This document shows, piece after piece, positions 43,198 to 55,300 of a stretch of 64,000 nt of DNA. The position numbers and the translations under genes were made by a program. The notes under the pieces were generated by a model. It searched no databases. It was not told where the DNA came from and saw only the letters and a list, made by a program, of their open reading frames with translations. Each line of letters starts with the position of its first letter. Within the stretch, counting starts at the first letter, position 1. The stretch comes from Ctena decussata (taxonomy: Eukaryota > Mollusca > Bivalvia > Lucinida > Lucinidae), in contig OZ022503.1 in assembly GCA_963989385.1 (NCBI GenBank), positions 66,252,123-66,316,122 of the forward strand, read 5' to 3'.

Positions 43198-45039
43198 GCA
43201 TATACATATACTTACAAATTCTACCAGCCCAAAAGTAAATGACAAATTTAGTAATAGTAATTTCAAGGTAAAAAATAAAAAAGCCACTCATTTTAGGGGA
43301 TTTGCCGCATATATAGTATGCAGCTTTGTCATGAAGCTGTGGATTGAAACTTGATTGGAGATGGGGAGAGAAATAGAAAAATAAGATAAGATAGGTAAAA
43401 GCAACAAAATTTAAGAACAGCTTCCATTACACACCTTCTGCAAGCTTAATGGGCCCTTGTCATTAGAACTCGTCTCCAATATTTCAGTAGGTTGTCCCAT
43501 TCTTGTTCCCCTCTCTGAATTCCAGACATTGAATGCCTCTAGACAGAAATTTTATAGAAAGATATATCCACCAGAAATCAGATAAAATTTGCCTGAAAGA
43601 CAAAATGGGACGTCATTAGGAAGCAAGTCTTAAACTTACATGGTAAATTTCTCATGCCCGACCAGACTGCACATGTACACATGTGCAGTCTGGTCAGGCA
43701 TGATTAGTTTGCTTTCTAAAATGTATGGTCAGTTGTCCATTATTGTCTTGGGAAAGTTTGAGTGCCCTTACCAGAGCGCATAATGTTTGCAGTATGCAGT
43801 GCATGCAGGCTTTCTTGGGACACAGCTCAAATCTATAATTTTTGTTTCCCAAGAAAATTTACCAGTAAAATTTAATTAATGTTTTAACTTAATAATGACA
43901 TCACTAACAGATAAGACTTGATGCTTCAGACATGTTCTCAGCTGATAAGAATACCTATCTTTTTCCACCATATGAGCCGAAGACCAGAATATGGTACCTT
44001 TGCACAATGTGCAACATTGAAAATTAAGATCAGCCTATGCAGACATGCATCTGGTGAGAGCCTAAATTATTTGCACACATAGTCTGAAACTCAGGAAAGC
44101 TTGCTGCGTAAAAAGAAAAAAAATCCTGAGGAGGTTGGGTAGATGCACAAGTTTATATGGGTCAACCACCATTGCCGGTTAAGCATGCACATAGTGCTTT
44201 TTTCCCTGGTACCTAGTCCATATGAATTAAAAACTATTTGGAAGTTCCTAATTATTCTTTGAAAAATTTATCAGTTGGCATATTAATGAGGCAGGGAAAA
44301 AAGAGAGAGGTTCCAAATGAGGAACTTCCTGTTAGTTAGACAGCTCTAGATAAGTTGTAACTTTGCTAATTGGCGACCTTTATCTACCTGACCTAATTAA
44401 TCATGGGAAATTTCAGCTACTGTTGGTGTGTTCTGATAAGGTTAGTTAATTCAGACAAATTAAAAAAAAATACTGAAGCTTCCCAAAATATTGGGACACT
44501 TTAACTTACAGGGCATAGTTTAAAACATGGACTAGAACTGAGTAGAGTGGAATAGAATAAACTGGCAAGGATGCCTGATATGGGATAGCTTTGCTGGAGC
44601 AATTTTTTAGCTCAGCTGAGCCAGAGGTTCCGGGGAAGCTGATAGGATAAGCAGGCTCTGTCATCGTCCACAAATTTCTTATGTAGCCTCCAGGGATAGA
44701 GGGCCCAAAAGTTGGTCAAACCATCCTATCACAAGACCAACATGCCACCACCTCCACAGGGGTTTCATCAAGAGGCGGGAGGAGGGGATTTTCGGAGTTC
44801 CGGTTTCGGTGTAGGTTAACAATGTAAACAATAAGCCTTATGCAGGATGATTTCCTATTTGGTTTGTTAGGAGCCAGTACCACTGGTCAGTCAGAAACTT
44901 TTTATCTACCCCGACAGGGATCAGTTCTGTCCTCCATTTTGGCATGTGTTTTGAGTAGTATAGTTAAAATGTATTGACTTTACAGGGGTATCCCAGCATT
45001 CACACAACATTGTTAGAGCATTGTATGAACATTAATCCA
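43198..45039. other. Mixed unique sequence with a hairpin
   Basis: A hairpin at 43650-43710 (GACCAGACTGCACATGTACA core, then its inverse) matches the design at 40575. The 44330-44440 stretch (ACCTGACCTAATTAATCA) resembles 46100-46200. No gene. Confidence 0.45.
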
Positions 45040-46015
45040 ACATCATGAAGTTGCATCCAGACTTTTTACTTTGTTGTTTCAGCATTACTGTTATGTTTAT
45101 TCAAGGCTAATAACATGTTGTTTCAGCATCATGTGATGTTTATTCTAGGCAAATAACATGTTGTTTCAGCATCATGTGATGTTTATTCAAGGCTAATAGC
45201 ATGTTGTTTCATCATCATCTGACGTTTATTCAAGGCTAATAACATGTTGTTTCAGTATCATGTGATGTTTATTCAAGGCTAATTACATGTTGTTTCAGCA
45301 TCATGTAATGTTTATTCAAGGCTAATAACATGTTGTTTCAGCATCATGTGATGTTTATTCAAGGCTAATAACATGTTGTTTCATCATCATGTGATGATTG
45401 ATCAAGGCTGATGAAGTATTGTTTCTGCTATCAAGTGATGTTTAATCAATGCTGATCAAGTATTGTTTCAGCTATCATGTGATGTTTAATCAATACTGAT
45501 CAAATATTGTTTCAGCTATCATGTGATGTTTAATCAAGGCTGATAAAATGTGTCAGCATCATGTGATGCTTAAACAATGCTGATAAAATGTTGTTTCAGC
45601 ATCATGTGATGTTTAAATCAAGGCTGATATAATGTTGTTTCATCATCACGTTATGTAAAATCAATGCTGATAAAAAATTTCAGCATGTTTAATTCAAGGC
45701 TGATAAAATGTTTCAGCATCATGTGATGTTTAATAAAGATTGATACAATGTTGTTTCAGCATCATGTGATGTTTTACTCAAGGCAGATACAGTGTTGTTT
45801 AGGCATTGTTTGATGTTTAATCAAGGCTGATACAATGTTTGTTCACCATTGTGTGATGTTTAAAGCATGGCTGATATAATACTTTTTCAGTACCATGGTT
45901 TGTTTCATCAAGGCTAATGAAATGTTGTTTTAGCATCATGTGATGTTTATACTCAAGGCAGATACAATTTTTTTTTCAACATTGTGTGATGTTTAATTAA
46001 GGCTGATATAGAAAG
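45040..46015. repeat. 44 bp minisatellite
   Basis: About twenty units built on TGTTGTTTCAGCATCATGTG then ATGTTTATTCAAGGCTAAT. Period is 44 bp (for example 45072, 45116, 45160). Left units are closest to consensus; right units are more diverged. Confidence 0.9.
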
Positions 46016-46079
46016 AAGTCAAGCAGGGTAGGAAATAGATGAGCTTATTACGTTTTGAATGACCCTTCATGTCCCAACA

Positions 46080-46250
46080 CCCAAGTCCCAGTGGAATTTT
46101 ATAGGCTAATTATAACTATGCCAATTAAAGGTCTTAATCTGCTTGACCTAATTAATAAGTGATTAGCCAGATTTGTTCTGTATTATGCAGTGTGTTCTGA
46201 CCCACTTCTTTAAGAAGTAGAAAAACTTGGACTCATTGATTCACTGGATG
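46080..46250. other. Possible conserved island paired with 44330-44440
   Basis: TGACCTAATTAATAAG and CAGTGTGTTCTGA here match TGACCTAATTAATCA and TGGTGTGTTCTGA at 44386-44440, with similar spacing. It could be an ancient duplicated element or an old repeat pair. Confidence 0.35.
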
Positions 46251-46336
46251 GATTTGGAGAAAGAAGTATGGAGAAAATCTGAGGTGAGTACACTGTTGTA
46301 GAGTAAATGCCATGTTTCTTCCTGTAATAAGTTTGA

Positions 46337-46428
46337 GGTTTTTCCCATCCAAAACAATTCCAAAAGTCTAGATCCATGTTATAAGATGGATCTAGATTTT
46401 CCGGATTGTTGTGAAAGGGAAAACCAAT
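46337..46428. mobile_element. TCTAGATCCATCTTATAAGATGG palindrome
   Basis: AGGTTTTTCCCATCC and GAAAGGGAAAACC ends surround near-complementary arms meeting at TTATAA. Family shared with 22945, 54054 and 57535. Confidence 0.85.
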
Positions 46429-46469
46429 CTTGTCAGCAGAATTTTATAGGACTGAGTTAAATATTTGAG

Positions 46470-46707
46470 CAGCGGCACGAAAAAACCAACAAAGTGGTTG
46501 TGCGCCCAGCGCAGACTCAGATCAGCCTGAGCATCCCTTAACTCCGCTCAGACTATTCGCTTTGCGCTTAAAGGGTAGCTAAGCGTCTAAGCTACCTCCA
46601 TGCGGAAAGCGAAGATTCTAATCAGACTGGGCGGATTCCCAGGCTGATCTGAGTCTGCGCTGGGCGCACAACCACTTTGTTGGTTTTGTTGTGTCGCGGC
46701 TCATTTT
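46470..46707. mobile_element. ~238 bp palindromic MITE (GAGCCGCGACACG family)
   Basis: Left end GAGCAGCGGCACG; right end TGTCGCGGCTC. Arms share CGCAGACTCAGATCAGCCTG. Both arms look moderately diverged. Confidence 0.9.
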
Positions 46708-46789
46708 TGGTCTTTCTAGAGAGAGGAAAACCATATTTTTAGCTGAATAAATACGGTATTGTTATTTGTTAGGGTCTCTTTGCAAAGCA

Positions 46790-46965
46790 AAAGAATGGAT
46801 GGATTACTTGCAATTATATGTCCATTTCAACAGTTTTTCAGTCATAACAAGGTGATGAAAGAGTGATAATGAAAGGCTGTGTGCAATGGTTGAAAAGATT
46901 TCCACCTCCAGTGGGACTCGCACCTAGGACAACAACATTTTGGTGCACTTTTACAGCATCACATG
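46790..46965 (-). repeat. SINE family 2 copy, headless
   Basis: ATGGATGGATTACTTGCAAT tail, CAGTCATAACAAGG core, and AAGATTTCCACCTCCAGTGG. It ends near the B box equivalent CTCGCACC. Confidence 0.65.
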
Positions 46966-47270
46966 ATCACCTGAATGTATGCATCACATGTGACCCTGAC
47001 CTGCTTTTTATGGTCTACTGACTTAAAAACAGTTAGGTTAATATATGTCATGTGTCTGTGTTTAGAGCATTTTCACAGTAGCTATAAGGGCTAGAGTCAT
47101 GATAAGTACTGCCCGGACTGCCAGCACTGAGAGCATCTGAGTGAAGTTAGCCATTATGTGACAGTGACCTATATTTTATGCTTCACTGACTTTATGATAT
47201 TCCTCAGTTTCAATGTGTTTAGAGTCAGCCTTACAAGTCTAACCAATATCAGGAGCCCAATGTACAAAAT
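46966..47270. other. Unique non-coding sequence
   Basis: ATCTGAATGT/GATGAC-type loose direct repeats only (TGTGACCCTGACCTG at 46989, TGTGACAGTGACCT at 47157). No gene. Confidence 0.35.
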
Positions 47271-47405
47271 TTGAGCCGTGACAGGACAAAACCAACAAAG
47301 TGGTTGTGCACCCAGCGCAGTCTCAGATCAGCCTGGGCATCTGCCCAGTTTGATCAGAGTTTTTGCTGTCCCCATGAAGGTAGGTAAGACCCTAAGCTAC
47401 CCTTA
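47271..47405. mobile_element. Half of a GAGCCGCGACACG-family MITE
   Basis: Left arm only, GAGCCGTGACAGGACAAAAC through CTACCCTTAAAGG. The right arm is absent, so it is truncated. Confidence 0.8.
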
Positions 47406-48160
47406 AAGGCCAAGATACACCAGCAGCAGGTTGTAGTTGGCTAATAGGTGTTAATAATGTAGCATAATAGGGATAAGTTCATTAATTGGGACCTAATGTG
47501 GCCAAATTAAGAGACAATCTTGGTTGCAGGTATATGCATAAATTATCTCCATTTTAGACAAAGGAACAAGAACACATATGGACAGATAATCAGATCCAGA
47601 GCTAACATCATAAGAACTTACTGATGAAGGCAATACAGTACTAATGGATTGTTCAAAGAACGAATGGAGACATACATAGCCTGTTTTGACTACATAGCCA
47701 ATTTTAAAAGTTTATTTATTGCCCTAAAGTAAACAAGGTGTATGTACGATTTCCAAGACCTAAAAGTATGGTTAAAATTTAATTCTTTTTTTTTCTAATT
47801 TTGAATGTTGAAATTTTTTAATCGAAACCATACTTCAAGCAGCAGAAAGCCTAACGCAAACTAGATGAACATCTACATTTCTGTAACTTTACTTTCTTTT
47901 TATGCTAAGTTTTGTGATTTTATCCTCCTTTTTTGCTATAGACCTGAAACTTTGATAAGTTTCACAGTTTCATTGTTTTAGGAATTTCCTTCTTCCTAGT
48001 TTGCCGCATATAACTGACAATCACCAGCCTGCGTCATTCAGGCAGTATAAGTCTACATACTGTAATTTTATGAAAGCATCTTATTTTCCCAAAATGAGTA
48101 TAACAGCCAGTCTTTTTAATCCTCCTGGTCCATGATTAAGCAATTGTAGTTCCATACCTC
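47406..48160. other. Unique non-coding sequence
   Basis: No repeat ends, no credible ORF. Confidence 0.35.
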
Positions 48161-48164
48161 AGAA

Positions 48165-51100
48165 AACTGAAGGGGCAACTTGTCACTTCCTTTTTCTATA
48201 TATTCTCATATTTTTTGGATATTTATAATTTGTTCAGGATATCCATAATTATCAAATATTCTTTTTGTGGTATCACAAAAAGTATTATGGCTTTTAATAT
48301 AAAAAAATCGAATTAAATTGATACCCATAAATCGATTTTTTCAATGTCTGAAATTCATTTTTTACTTTAGAAACCCATACTTCTATTTTTCGGATATACA
48401 GTAACCATCTAAGTGCGGATAGTCATCATCCATAATTCGATTTTTGTATGTCAATCATTCGATTCATGGGTATCTGATTTTGTAATTTCCATAAATCGGA
48501 TTATTACAGATATCAAAAGCAGAATTATGGATATGTAAAAATGAATTTTTGGAAATCATGATGGCTATTGAATATCCATAATTCGAAAATTGGACATTAA
48601 AACTCGAATTATGGATATCCATTTATCAAATTATGGATGTCCAAAAATCTTGAGAATATTAGATGTATAAAGAGATTAACGGACATCAAAAAATCAACTT
48701 TTGGATATCCAAAACTAGTAGTGAACATTCTATAAGGTGCTGATTTGCTGTTTATAGATACCAATAATTTGTTTTCAGTATCCACTTTTCAATATCTGGA
48801 TATCCAAACTTTACTTCTACACTGTCGGATCTAAGTATACTTATTTTGCCATGCAAAGGAGGGGTGTCTATAAGGCTGTTTTCATGGCCACTACCGATTT
48901 TCTTTAAACTTTGTAAACTCAGACTACTATGTGTTGGCTGTAATGTCATGCAATATCAAATCATTTGGTGAAGGTTTCTTTGATGTGTACGAGATGAAAG
49001 TGGGTGGGGTAATTCTGACCCGAAGAGGGTTCTGTAACGAAAATGCTAATATTTTTATTGCTACTTAGAACTGGAAGTGGACCATTTCATGATTCCTTAT
49101 GTAATGCCAGATATAACAAATGATTAGAATAGTTTTGTGAAATTTCTGCATGCAGTGCGTTTATACTCACTTGTATGACATACCTAAATTTTAGCCTTTT
49201 TTTATTCTCCAACTTTACGCAAAACCACAACAGCTTTTTACACTCAAAGCTATACCAACGATATTTTGTAGTTATACAGTATATTAGATTGTTGTTTCAA
49301 AATTGTGCCGATAATTTTCTACAATGAATATTTTCTGAGTTATCTGCCCTTGAAACCGCTTCTTTTATTTATTTTATTTTTCAAAATTATTACTCAGATT
49401 TTATATCCCCCGCCACATGTTAGTGGCGGGATATTTCTACCCTCGTCATGCGAAGTATGTCAGGGGTATATAGTTTTTGTCATTCCGTCTGTTCGTCCGT
49501 CTGTCCGTCCGTCACCTTTTCGTCAAAGTTTTGCGTTAAACCTTTTGTGAATGCTCATATTTCTTTAACCTTATATCAGATTCTCTTCAGATTTACTTTG
49601 TTATATATCTGTAGCTTTACCTTTGATCTGAAATATCAAGGCACCTGGGTCAGGCCCCTGGGAGGATGTCAGGGGTCAATAATCATGACTCAGGCATTTT
49701 CATTATGTCAAAGTTTTGTGTTATCCCTTTTCTAATTGTTCATATGTCTGTAACCACAGGTCAGATTCTTTTCATATTTGGTTCATGATATCTCTTGAGC
49801 ATTACCTTTGATGTGAAGAGTCTTTGCCCCTGGGTCAGGCCCCTGGATGGGGCCAAGTGTCAATAATTACGACTTACAACTTTTCATTATGTTAAGTTTG
49901 GGGTAAAACCATTTTGATTGCATATATCTCTGTAAATGCATTGCAAATATCTTCCACATTGTATTCACTGTATCTCTATAGCATTGCTTTTGATAGGGAC
50001 TTTAGGGTCAGCCTCATGGGTGGGGCCAGAGGTCATTAACTAGGACTCAGCCATTTGTATTTTTTGCTTGTTCTGGTATATTTTAATGGAGTCTAGTGAT
50101 GTATGACTAATTTTATTTTATTCTAGTCTACTTTACATGGATGCTGCTGCTGCCCTAAGGTCAAGTCACAGACTTTGAATTTGTTCCATTTACATTTCAA
50201 TTTATTTTTTGTATTAAAAGTTTGCTTTCATTGGGCGGTGGCACTGGCTGGGGGTATACGTGAGCACCTGCTCACTTGCTCTAGTTTGTTTTCTGCTGTT
50301 TGTATTTCTGTTCATCTGTTGTACGTACATTTGTCTGCCTGTCTGAGTGTCCGTATGTCAGTCTGTCTATATGTTACTTAGAGTATGTGTAATAAGAAGA
50401 GACACTGGAAAGAACATGATACAATTATGAGAAAATAAGCAAAGACATTTGACAGAGGGCATTAGTTTTATTTTATTTTAAATATTACGAAGACTCACGG
50501 ATAGACAGACTGACATACAGACAAACAGACAGGCAGACAAATGTACGTACAACAGATGAACAGAAATACATACAGCAGAAAACAAACTAGAGCATGTAAG
50601 CAGGGGCTCACGTATACCCGACCAGTGCCGCCGTCAAATGAAAGCAACATTTTAACCGAAAGTTAAATGCAAATGTTAATGGAACAAATTCTAAGTCTGT
50701 GACCTTGACCTTGAGTAAGCAGCAGCATCCATGTACATGTAAATGGTAAACTAGTATATAATAGAATTAGTCATGCATCACTAGACTTCATTTAAATATT
50801 TCAGAACAAGTAAAAAATAAAACAAATGGCTGAGTCCTAGTTATTGACCCCTGGCCCCACCCATGAGCCTGACCCTGAAGTCCCTATCAAAAGCAGTGCT
50901 ATAGCGATATCATGAATACAATATGGAAGATATTTGCAATGCATTTACAGAGATATATGCAATTTAAAAAGGTTTAACCCAAAACTTTGACATAATGAAA
51001 AGGCAAAAGTCCTTATTATTGACCCTTGGTCCCACCCAGGGGCCTGACCCAGGGGCAAAGACTCTTCACATCAAAGGTAATGTTCATGAGATATCATGAA

Positions 51101-52455
51101 CCAAATATGAAAAGAATCTGACCTGTGGTTACAGAAATATGAACAGTTACAAAAGGTTTAACACAAAACTTTGACTTATGAAAATGCCTAAGTCATAATT
51201 ATTGACCCGTGACCTCCTCCCAAGGGCCTGACCCAGGTGCCTTGATATTTCAGATCAAAGGTAAAGCTATAGAGATATAACAAAGTAAATTTGAAGAGAA
51301 TCTGATATAATGTTTAAGAAATGAGCATCCACAAAAGGTTTAACGCAAAACTTTGACGTAAAGTTGACGAACGGACGGACAAACAGATCGAATGGCAAAA
51401 ACTATATACCCCCTGACATACTTCGCATGTCGGGGTATAAATATCCCGCCGCTGACATGTGGCGGGGGATATAAAATATGAGTAATAATTGTGAAAAAAA
51501 TAAATAAAAGAAGCGGCTTTAAGGGGACATAACTCAGAAAATGTTCATTGTAGAAAATTATCGGCATAATTTTGAAACAACCATTTAACATACTGTATAA
51601 CTGCAAAATATCATTGGAATAGCTTTTAGTGTAAAATGCTGTTGTGGTTTTGCGTAAAGTTGGAGAATAAAAAAGGCTAAAATTTAGGTATGTCATACAA
51701 GTGAGTATAAACGCACTGCATGTAGAAATTTCACAAAAGTATTATAATCATTTGTTATATCTGGCATTGCATAAGGAGTCATAAAATGGTAGACTTCCAG
51801 TTCTAAGTAGCAATAAAAATATTAGCATTTTCTTAACAGAACCCTCTTCGGGTCAGAATTACCCCACCCACTTTCATCTCGTACACACCAAAGGAACCTT
51901 CACCAAATGCTTTAATATAAGATGACATTACAGCCAACACATAGTAGTCTGAGTTTACAAAGTTTAAAGAAAATCGGTAGTGGCCATGAAAACAGCCTTA
52001 TAGACACCCCTCCTTTCTATGGGGTGCCATTTTACTTTTTATACCCTAATTATTGATGTCCATAATTCGAGTTATATATATCCATTATTCGAAGTATTGA
52101 TATCGATAACTATTTATGAATATCCATACCTATATACAGATATCCGTAATTGAAATTATATCAAACCATGGATATCCATAAATCATGTTGAATTCTAGAT
52201 ATCAATAAATCGAACTATGGATGTCCACAATTCGATTTACAGAATTCGATAATTCAAACTATAGATATCTTCAATTCGACATGATTTATGGATATCCGTA
52301 ATTCGAAGTATAGATATCTGGATATCCGTAATTCAAATTATAGATATCCATAAATGGATTTATAGATATTAATAATTCAAATAATGGATATCCATTATTC
52401 GAATTATGGATATCATGTAATAGAGAATAAACAGTAAAGCGGCCCCTTAGATTTC
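48165..52455. mobile_element. ~4.3 kb foldback element with ~2 kb inverted arms
   Basis: The outer edges CTGAAGGGGCAAC and GCGGCCCCTTAG are loosely inverted. Each arm then has, from outside in: a subterminal satellite of palindromic ATGGATATCCATAATTCGAA units (48230-48770; 52040-52430); ~500 bp of unique arm sequence (48850-49390; 51480-52025); a stem-loop TATATCCCCCGCCACATG...GTGGCGGGATAT; a GTCCGTC-type microsatellite; and ~110-150 bp tandem units (GGTCAGGCCCCTGG). The arms end at about 50376 and 50498, leaving a ~120 bp spacer. By eye the inner arms are about 90% identical, with scattered indels. No transposase ORF. Mirror-image short ORFs in both arms are by-products. Confidence 0.85.
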
Positions 52456-52479
52456 TTTAATTCTTCTTCTACTGGTATC

Positions 52480-52662
52480 AAAATACTGTTCTATTTAATA
52501 GTATTTCAGTCACATCACTACGATTGGTAGGTGATAATAAAAGGCTGCGTGCAGCCTCGTTTACCATTGAAAAGATTCCCGCCTTCAGCGGTGTGGGTCT
52601 CCAACCCGGGGTGGCTAGATCAGCAGGCTAGCGCCTAACCTACTGAGCTACCCGGCTCCTTA
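52480..52662 (-). mobile_element. SINE family 2, best head copy
   Basis: On the minus strand the tRNA-like head reads GAGCCGGGTAGCTCAGTAGG with A box, then CCTGCTGATCTAG and a CGGGTTGGAGACC B box (52599-52611). The family body follows with GGCGGGAATCTTTTCAATGG. The tail is short. Confidence 0.8.
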
Positions 52663-52779
52663 TAAAATAGAAAAAAAAACAAGAGGCCCCAAAAGATCTT
52701 CCTGGCTCAATAATATCTAATTTTAATCCGATTACATAAACGTTCTTGTGAGTGATTTCCATCCATTGGTTTAGCTATA

Positions 52780-52952
52780 TGAATGGATGAATCGGATGTC
52801 CTGGGCTTTACTGTGATTCAGTGATATCAGGATTAATGAAAGGCTGTGCACAAGGGAACATTGTTAACAAATGAGAAGATTTTGGGTATCAAACCTAGGA
52901 CCACTAGATCAGCAGACCAATGCTAAACCCACTGAGCTACTTGAACTGATGA
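52780..52952 (-). mobile_element. SINE family 2, diverged copy
   Basis: Head AAGTAGCTCAGTGGGTTTAG, TCTGCTGATCTAG and a GGTTTGATACC B box. Adjacent to the copy at 52480 in the same orientation. Confidence 0.75.
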
Positions 52953-52954
52953 TT

Positions 52955-53865
52955 TTGATACATGTATACTCTTGCATAACGTACTGAGCTTTAAAGGCCC
53001 TCTGCTCCTTCACTAGTCTGTAGTCTGACTCCATGTTACAGGTGCTTGTATGATCTTATTCCAAATTTTCATAATACTGTAAATATTTTAAATATTGGGA
53101 CAGACAGGCTGGAGCGAACAGTACAGACCTAGATCAGACTGCTCCTATTGTGGTCTACACTATCTGCAGCTTTTGAATGCAAAACTACAAAGATATGCAG
53201 GCTGATCAAAACCTGTAATATTGCAACAGCTTAATTGTCTAAGAATCATAGTTTGAAACATTCCAAAAATTTCAGAATTATTCCATGGTAGCTCCTTCTT
53301 CTCTTTTTTCCCCAGTTTTTCCAATTCAAACAATGTAAAACCTCATTGAAAATGCATTATTAAAAATGCCAGGATATCGTATTAGTTGTTTTAAAATCAG
53401 TAAATGCTAAATTATTAGACTGGCAATATACAAACAGTGAAGCATCTGATCAGTAAGTGTCACAACTAAAAAACAGAAGAAAAAAAATTCCAAAATAATA
53501 TTTTCTTTCAAAGTTCGGACAAGTCCATTCTTTGCCAGTATAAGGAGGGTATAAACTACGTTGCATCCAACTGATCTGGATCTTTACTGTTTGCAATATT
53601 GGACACTTAGCATTACATCTATTGGTTATACCAGTATCAGTTTAATATGTATACATAATACTTATCTGCAGCAACAGTGGTGATTATCTACTGAATAGGT
53701 AGTGGATCCAGATACAGGTGTGAGATTCTTACATGACTTTGTGTAAGATGATAATGAATCCACCACCTTTGAACTGGAACCATGCTAAGACAGAGAGAGG
53801 GCTATTGCCATTATCAACTAGGTGCTAAAAAGTTTAACTACAAACTGCTCCTTTTGTATCTTGGC
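52955..53865. other. Unique sequence with one DQTAP fragment
   Basis: Decayed DQTAP piece at 53108-53170 (AGATCAGACTGCTCCTATTG, then a collapsed right arm). Possible remnant at 53560-53600. No gene. Confidence 0.45.
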
Positions 53866-53977
53866 CTTTAAAGCGCTTAGAGAAGAGTCTGATCAGACTG
53901 GGTAGATGCCCAGGCTGATCTGAGTCTGCGCTGGGCACACAACCACTTTGTTGGTTTTCATGTGTCGCGTCTCATTT
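53866..53977. mobile_element. Right half of a GAGCCGCGACACG-family MITE
   Basis: Contains CCCAGGCTGATCTGAGTCTG and ends CATGTGTCGCGTCTC; the left arm is missing. Confidence 0.8.
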
Positions 53978-54053
53978 GTTTGGATATAAAACTGGTTTTT
54001 CCCATCTCTAGAATGACCCCTAATATCTGAATCAGTCTCATGGAATTCTGCTA

Positions 54054-54155
54054 TAAGATGAGCTTTTCCCTTTGAAAATAATCCCAAAAATCTAGATCCA
54101 TCTTACAAGATGGATCTAGATTTTTGGGATTGTTTTGGAAGAGGGTAAAAGATTA
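54054..54155. mobile_element. TCTAGATCCATCTTATAAGATGG palindrome
   Basis: Arms TAATCCCAAAAATCTAGATC and GATCTAGATTTTTGGGATT flank CATCTTACAAGATG. Confidence 0.88.
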
Positions 54156-54487
54156 TCTTACAAGAAATACGAAATATGGTAAAACTCCATCATGGTGACA
54201 TTTAGACCATCAGAATCACAGGAAGCATCTAGTTAGATATTTGTTTTAATTGGCTTCAAATGAATTTGGACAATAACCATTTATCATTTTCGACTTACAT
54301 CAAGATAAAAATGAACCTTTAACCCATTAATGCCAAGCATCCAATATACAGGATCTTGGCAAGCAATGTAGACCCAGATCAGGTGCTGCATAGTATAGTA
54401 TATGATCAGAGCTTGTGTTGTATGCACTAAATACTAAATTTCTGAAAAATAAGATAATCAAGAATCATATAACTGATGTAAGTGATG
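54156..54487. other. Unique sequence with a DQTAP-like fragment
   Basis: A decayed piece (CAATGTAGACCCAGATCAGG) lies at 54364-54384. Nothing else recognised. Confidence 0.45.
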
Positions 54488-54816
54488 GTCAAGCCCTGCC
54501 CACCTGTGATAAGGTCGATGGGGCACCACAGATATCTTCACAACAATCCCTTTCCACCTAATCCTGTTTTCAGGTACCTTAGTTTTGTTGATATTTTCTT
54601 CCCACCTCTTCTTCTGTCTGCCCCTTCCTCTTTTTCCTTTCCCTGTAGAATCATCTTTGCTAGACGAGAAGACCTTGAGATGTGGCCAAACTACATACTG
54701 TACCTTGGTTTCCATTTCTTGACCATGGTCAGGAGTTTGTCATATTCTCCAATGACTGCTTTGATCTTTCTGTTTGCATCCTCATAAGTTACATGGCCCC
54801 TGTACACATACTGAAA
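54488..54816 (-). pseudogene. RTE-type LINE ORF2 C-terminal fragment, distal part
   Basis: On the minus strand it encodes YRGHVTYEDANRKIK, then LLTMVKKWKPR, FGHISRSSRLAK, KRGRGRQKKRWEENI, ENRIRWKG and KISVVPHRP, the expected order for the C-terminal end of this LINE protein. It follows the fragment at 55052 across the inserted MITE, with about 35 codons missing at the junction. A stop (TAG) precedes FGH. Decayed. Confidence 0.8.
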
Positions 54817-54820
54817 TATG

Positions 54821-55048
54821 AGCCGCGACACGACAAAACCAACAATGTGGTTGTGCGCACAGCGCAGACTCAGATCAGCCTGGGCATCCGCCCAGTCTGA
54901 TCAGAGTCTTCGCTGTCCGCATGGAGGTACCTTAGCTACCCTGTAAGCGCTTAGCGAAGAGCCAGACCAGGCTGGGCGGATGTCGAGGCTGATCTGAGTC
55001 TGTGCAGGGCGCACAACCACATTGTTGGTATTCTCGTGTCGCGGCTCA
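54821..55048. mobile_element. ~228 bp palindromic MITE inserted in the LINE
   Basis: Near-perfect arms. Left end GAGCCGCGACACGACAAAAC starts at 54820; right end GTGTCGCGGCTC. AATAT/ATAT bases flank both sides, so a TA or ATAT duplicate is possible. It splits the LINE fragment. Confidence 0.92.
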
Positions 55049-55051
55049 TAT

Positions 55052-55300
55052 GGATGTGACAAGGGAGTGCATCAGTGTCACCTTTGATTCAAGAGATATA
55101 TTGGTATCTCTCCAAATTGGCTTCAGCTTTGTTAGAGCTGTGGTGGCTTGTGCAATCCTTCAGAGAACCTGATTTTGAGCCATCATCTGAGACAATTGCT
55201 TCGAGGTATTTGAAGCTTGTAATAGTTCTCAACTTCTGCCTTTTTACCTTGATCTCCCTCTCGATCCATTGGCACTGTTTGGCACTAAACAAAAGTTTAT
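55052..55300 (-). pseudogene. RTE-type LINE ORF2 fragment, proximal part
   Basis: Encodes TITSFKYLEAIVSDDGSKS, followed in another frame by KLKPIWRDTNISLESK, LMHSLVTSI. The TSFKYLGAIVSDEGSK-like block is typical of the region after the reverse-transcriptase core of this LINE family. At least one frameshift is present. The catalytic YxDD region is absent. Confidence 0.8.

Noticed and set aside
49305..51696. Paired ORFs with YPPPHVSGGI and hydrophobic stretches
   Set aside because: Mirror-image by-products of the foldback arms; the motif comes from the stem-loop repeat and breaks off at arm indels.
54682..54900. ORF with NNVVVRTAQTQISLGIRPV
   Set aside because: A translated palindromic MITE; the same string appears on both strands of several copies.
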